Assembly: GCF_900103265.1 (NCBI RefSeq)
Contig: NZ_FMWX01000007.1
Coordinates: forward strand, 186,001 to 250,000
Reading direction: 5' to 3'
Length of the DNA: 64,000 nt
Source: Sphingomonas sp. NFR15
GTDB taxonomy: Bacteria; Pseudomonadota; Alphaproteobacteria; Sphingomonadales; Sphingomonadaceae
Positions 62,058 to 64,000 of this stretch are shown piece after piece. Both the position numbers and the translations under genes were made by a program. Each line of letters opens with the position of its first letter. Positions within the stretch are counted from its first letter, which is position 1. Below the pieces are notes generated by a model that worked only from the letters and a program-made list of their open reading frames with translations, ran no database searches and was not told the origin of the DNA.

Positions 62058-63851
62058 TCAAGTGTCGCGTGCTACCACGGTCGCGACCTGATCGCGGCCG
62101 CCGCGCTTCGCCCGCAGCAGCGCAGCGTCGGCGGCCTGCACGAGGCGGTCGGCAGCGCATTGTTCGGGCCAACTGGCGACGCCGATCGACGCGGTGACCG
62201 GGCCGAGATCGCGGTCGTCATGCCGCACCGCCAGGTTCGCGATGCGCGCGCGGATATCCTCGGCGCGCACGCGCGCATCGGCGACGCCGAGCCCCGGCAT
62301 GAGCAGCAGGAACTCCTCGCCGCCGTACCGGAACGCGAGATCCTCGCTGCGGATGGAGCGCTTGAGCGCCTCGCCGACCGCGCGCAACACGGCGTCGCCC
62401 GCGTCGTGCCCGTGTTTGTCGTTGAAGCGCTTGAAATGATCGACGTCGATCATCGCGCAACTGACCGGCGTGTTGGTCCGCGTGGCGACTGCCAGGCTGG
62501 CCTCGAACGCGTCGTCAAGCTGGCGGCGGTTGGAAAGGCCGGTGAGCGGATCGACCATCGCGAGCGCGCGCAACGCGTCGCGCAGCCGCAGATTGTCGAG
62601 CGCGAGGCCGACATTCTCGGCGAGCATCTTGAGGTAATTCTCGTCCGGGCCGATCTCCGCCGTGTCGCCGCGGCGTTCGAAGTACAGCAGCCCGAGTATG
62701 CCGTTCTGGCCGATCAGCGGCAGGCAGATGCTGTCGACCAGCGTGTCGCCGTCCTGCACGACATGATCGCACGGCACGTCGATATGATTGCCCGCCGGCC
62801 GATGCTGCCGCCCGCGCCGCAGCCCCCAGCACGCCATCGGCACGAATTCGTCGCGCGAGCGGACCGGGCCGAGCCAATGCGCCGCGACCTGCATCACGTT
62901 GCGCTCGGGATCGAACAGGTAGAAGCTGCCGGCGAGGCGTGGCGCCACTTCGGGCGCGAACCGGTCGATCACGCCGGTCAGGTCCGCCACGCTGTCGCAG
63001 CGCTGCATCCGCTGCGTCATCCGCGACAGCAGATCGCGGACGGCGCGATCGGCATCGCGCTCCTTCTCCAGCCTTTGCCGGACGATGCCGTTCTCGCGGA
63101 AGCCTCGCAGCGCTTGGGCCATGTCGCCGATCTCGTCGACCTGCGGATAATGCGGCCATTCGGTGGCATAGTCCTGCGCGGCGAGCCGGGTGACGACATC
63201 GCTCAGCCGCACGACCGGGCGCAGCACGCGCTGGCGGAATACGAAGAACAAAACGCACAGAAACACGAGGCCGGTGAGCCCGAGCACGATCTCCGAAACG
63301 CGGCGCCACGTGCGCGACGCCGAGACGGCGAGGTCCACGGCGGCAGCGGTGCGCTGATCGATACGGTCCTGGAAATGCTCGACGCTCGACTGGATGCGGT
63401 CGAGTTCGCGTTCATATTCTGGCGAAAACAGGATCGCCAGCGCCGCCTGCTGATTCCCGCGCGCGCGCGCCTCGATCGCGGTGGCTTGTTCGCCGCGCAG
63501 CGCATCGGCCCAGTGCAGCGTCTCATGGAGCGCGCGCAGCTCGGGCGCGGTCGCGCCGGCGTCGCGGATCGCGGCGGTGCGCGTCTCCACCGCTTTCAGC
63601 AATCCCGACTCGCGGCGATAGGCGATCAGATCGGCCTGGCTGCCGCTGATCGCGAACTGGCGGGCGAGGCTGCTCAACTGCGCGACGTCCTCGTCGATGG
63701 TCGAGGTCGCCTGGTCGAGATCGGCGCGCTGGACCATCGCGACGCGTTCGCGCTCCTGGGCGGAGGAGGCCAGCAGCATCGTGCTGCCGGAGGCGAGGGT
63801 CAGCAGCACGGTGATGCCATATGCCCAGTTGGTGATGGTCGCGAGCCGCAT
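62058..63851 (-). CDS. Membrane diguanylate cyclase (HAMP-GAF-GGDEF)
   Basis: A 597-residue sensor enzyme that makes c-di-GMP. Membrane helices at about 8-29 and 190-210 enclose a helical periplasmic sensor; HAMP about 210-265 (QRVLRPVVRLSDVVTRLAAQ); GAF about 290-425; GGDEF from about 430. The active site is RYGGEEF (GGEEF at 510-514), and the inhibitory site RSED (501-504) is exactly five residues before, so product inhibition is retained. DVDHFKRFNDKHGHDAGDAV holds the metal/substrate residues. It may govern biofilm or capsule output, fitting the neighbourhood. Confidence 0.92.
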   Translation of the reverse strand: MRLATITNWAYGITVLLTLASGSTMLLASSAQERERVAMVQRADLDQATSTIDEDVAQLSSLARQFAISGSQADLIAYRRESGLLKAVETRTAAIRDAGATAPELRALHETLHWADALRGEQATAIEARARGNQQAALAILFSPEYERELDRIQSSVEHFQDRIDQRTAAAVDLAVSASRTWRRVSEIVLGLTGLVFLCVLFFVFRQRVLRPVVRLSDVVTRLAAQDYATEWPHYPQVDEIGDMAQALRGFRENGIVRQRLEKERDADRAVRDLLSRMTQRMQRCDSVADLTGVIDRFAPEVAPRLAGSFYLFDPERNVMQVAAHWLGPVRSRDEFVPMACWGLRRGRQHRPAGNHIDVPCDHVVQDGDTLVDSICLPLIGQNGILGLLYFERRGDTAEIGPDENYLKMLAENVGLALDNLRLRDALRALAMVDPLTGLSNRRQLDDAFEASLAVATRTNTPVSCAMIDVDHFKRFNDKHGHDAGDAVLRAVGEALKRSIRSEDLAFRYGGEEFLLLMPGLGVADARVRAEDIRARIANLAVRHDDRDLGPVTASIGVASWPEQCAADRLVQAADAALLRAKRGGRDQVATVVARDT

Positions 63852-63913
63852 GGCTGTCTTATACTCTGAGGATCATGATGAAGCGTTAAGCGCGGTTCGC
63901 GATATGGCGGAGC

Positions 63914-64000
63914 GCTATTTCGCGGGGGCGTCCACCACCGGCAGTTCGATCGCGCTGGCCTGTGCCGGCGAATGGATTACGCGGATCGTCGCCTTGCGGT
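63914..64000 (-). CDS. C-terminal end of an unidentified protein, cut by window edge
   Basis: Reading left from the edge, the last 28 codons give a tail ending IELPVVDAPAK and a TAG stop at 63916-63914. The frame is open to the window end and has the same base composition as real genes here. It is too short to name. The 62-bp gap to the cyclase gene, on the same strand, suggests that the two may be cotranscribed. Confidence 0.5.

Noticed and set aside
62046..63869. Plus-strand open frame of 607 codons opposite the diguanylate cyclase
   Set aside because: The minus strand has clear HAMP, GAF and GGDEF motifs; the plus frame does not resemble a protein.
1..64000. CRISPR arrays, rRNA genes or intact prophage
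   Set aside because: No regularly spaced direct repeats, no rRNA-like sequence, and no phage structural genes were seen; only one tRNA and relics of an integrase and a transposase.

Overview
The window is GC-rich, densely coded DNA that fits a sphingomonad (Alphaproteobacteria, Sphingomonadaceae). Support for this: four large TonB-dependent receptors (TBDRs), one of them in a FecI/FecR signalling cassette; Tat- and Sec-exported hydrolases beside those receptors; a fatty-acid hydroxylase of the sphingolipid-modifying type; CMP-Kdo synthesis clustered with Kps-type capsule Kdo transferases; and a PutA/Lrp pair. The genus is inferred from gene style; no rRNA is present.

Layout. (1) 1-10.3 kb: small detoxification and stress genes: an epoxide hydrolase cut by the window edge, Ohr peroxidase, alpha/beta hydrolases, cytochrome P460, an ABC-F/MFS pair facing a TetR gene, and a second TetR gene whose palindromic operator recurs before a quinone oxidoreductase. 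(2) 10.5-16.8 kb: TBDR, exported debranching-enzyme-like six-hairpin protein and FAD-dependent halogenase in a row. (3) 16.8-30.5 kb: accessory stretch with a decayed IS5-type transposase, a TBDR translationally coupled to a PI-PLC-like exported enzyme, an ECF sigma/anti-sigma/TBDR/metallo-beta-lactamase-fold cassette, a broken GH31 gene, a GH42 beta-galactosidase, and a decayed tyrosine integrase next to the 3' end of tRNA-Gln. That last arrangement looks like the scar of an integrated island. (4) 30.6-38.3 kb: core amino-acid metabolism: IlvE with a divergent MarR regulator, a DHA2 exporter, and PutA with a divergent Lrp regulator. (5) 38.3-43.8 kb: probable nucleoside/purine acquisition locus: NUP-family protein, a TBDR carrying an EF-hand loop, a LysR regulator and a phosphoribosyltransferase.

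(6) 44.1-58.4 kb: surface polysaccharide locus. KdsA, KdsD and KdsB make CMP-Kdo; RfbA, RfbC, RfbD and RfbB make dTDP-L-rhamnose; KpsC- and KpsS-like proteins are candidate Kdo transferases for a capsule lipid linker. With them are a GT4 glycosyltransferase, a fatty-acid hydroxylase, an SDR and an LtaS-like membrane phosphotransferase. Because sphingomonads generally carry glycosphingolipids in place of LPS, finding the Kdo pathway beside KpsC/KpsS suggests that Kdo serves the capsule here. The KpsC copy keeps only one complete module. (7) 58.5-61.2 kb: a three-gene operon with stop/start overlaps encoding exported Gfo/Idh oxidoreductase, cupin and SMP-30 lactonase, resembling a periplasmic sugar-oxidation route. 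(8) 61.3-64 kb: a HAD sugar phosphatase, a GAF-GGDEF diguanylate cyclase and the tail of one more gene.

Start sites were moved inward from the longest open frame where a ribosome-binding site, signal peptide or neighbour overlap supported it. All functions are by motif and family recognition; no database search was possible.
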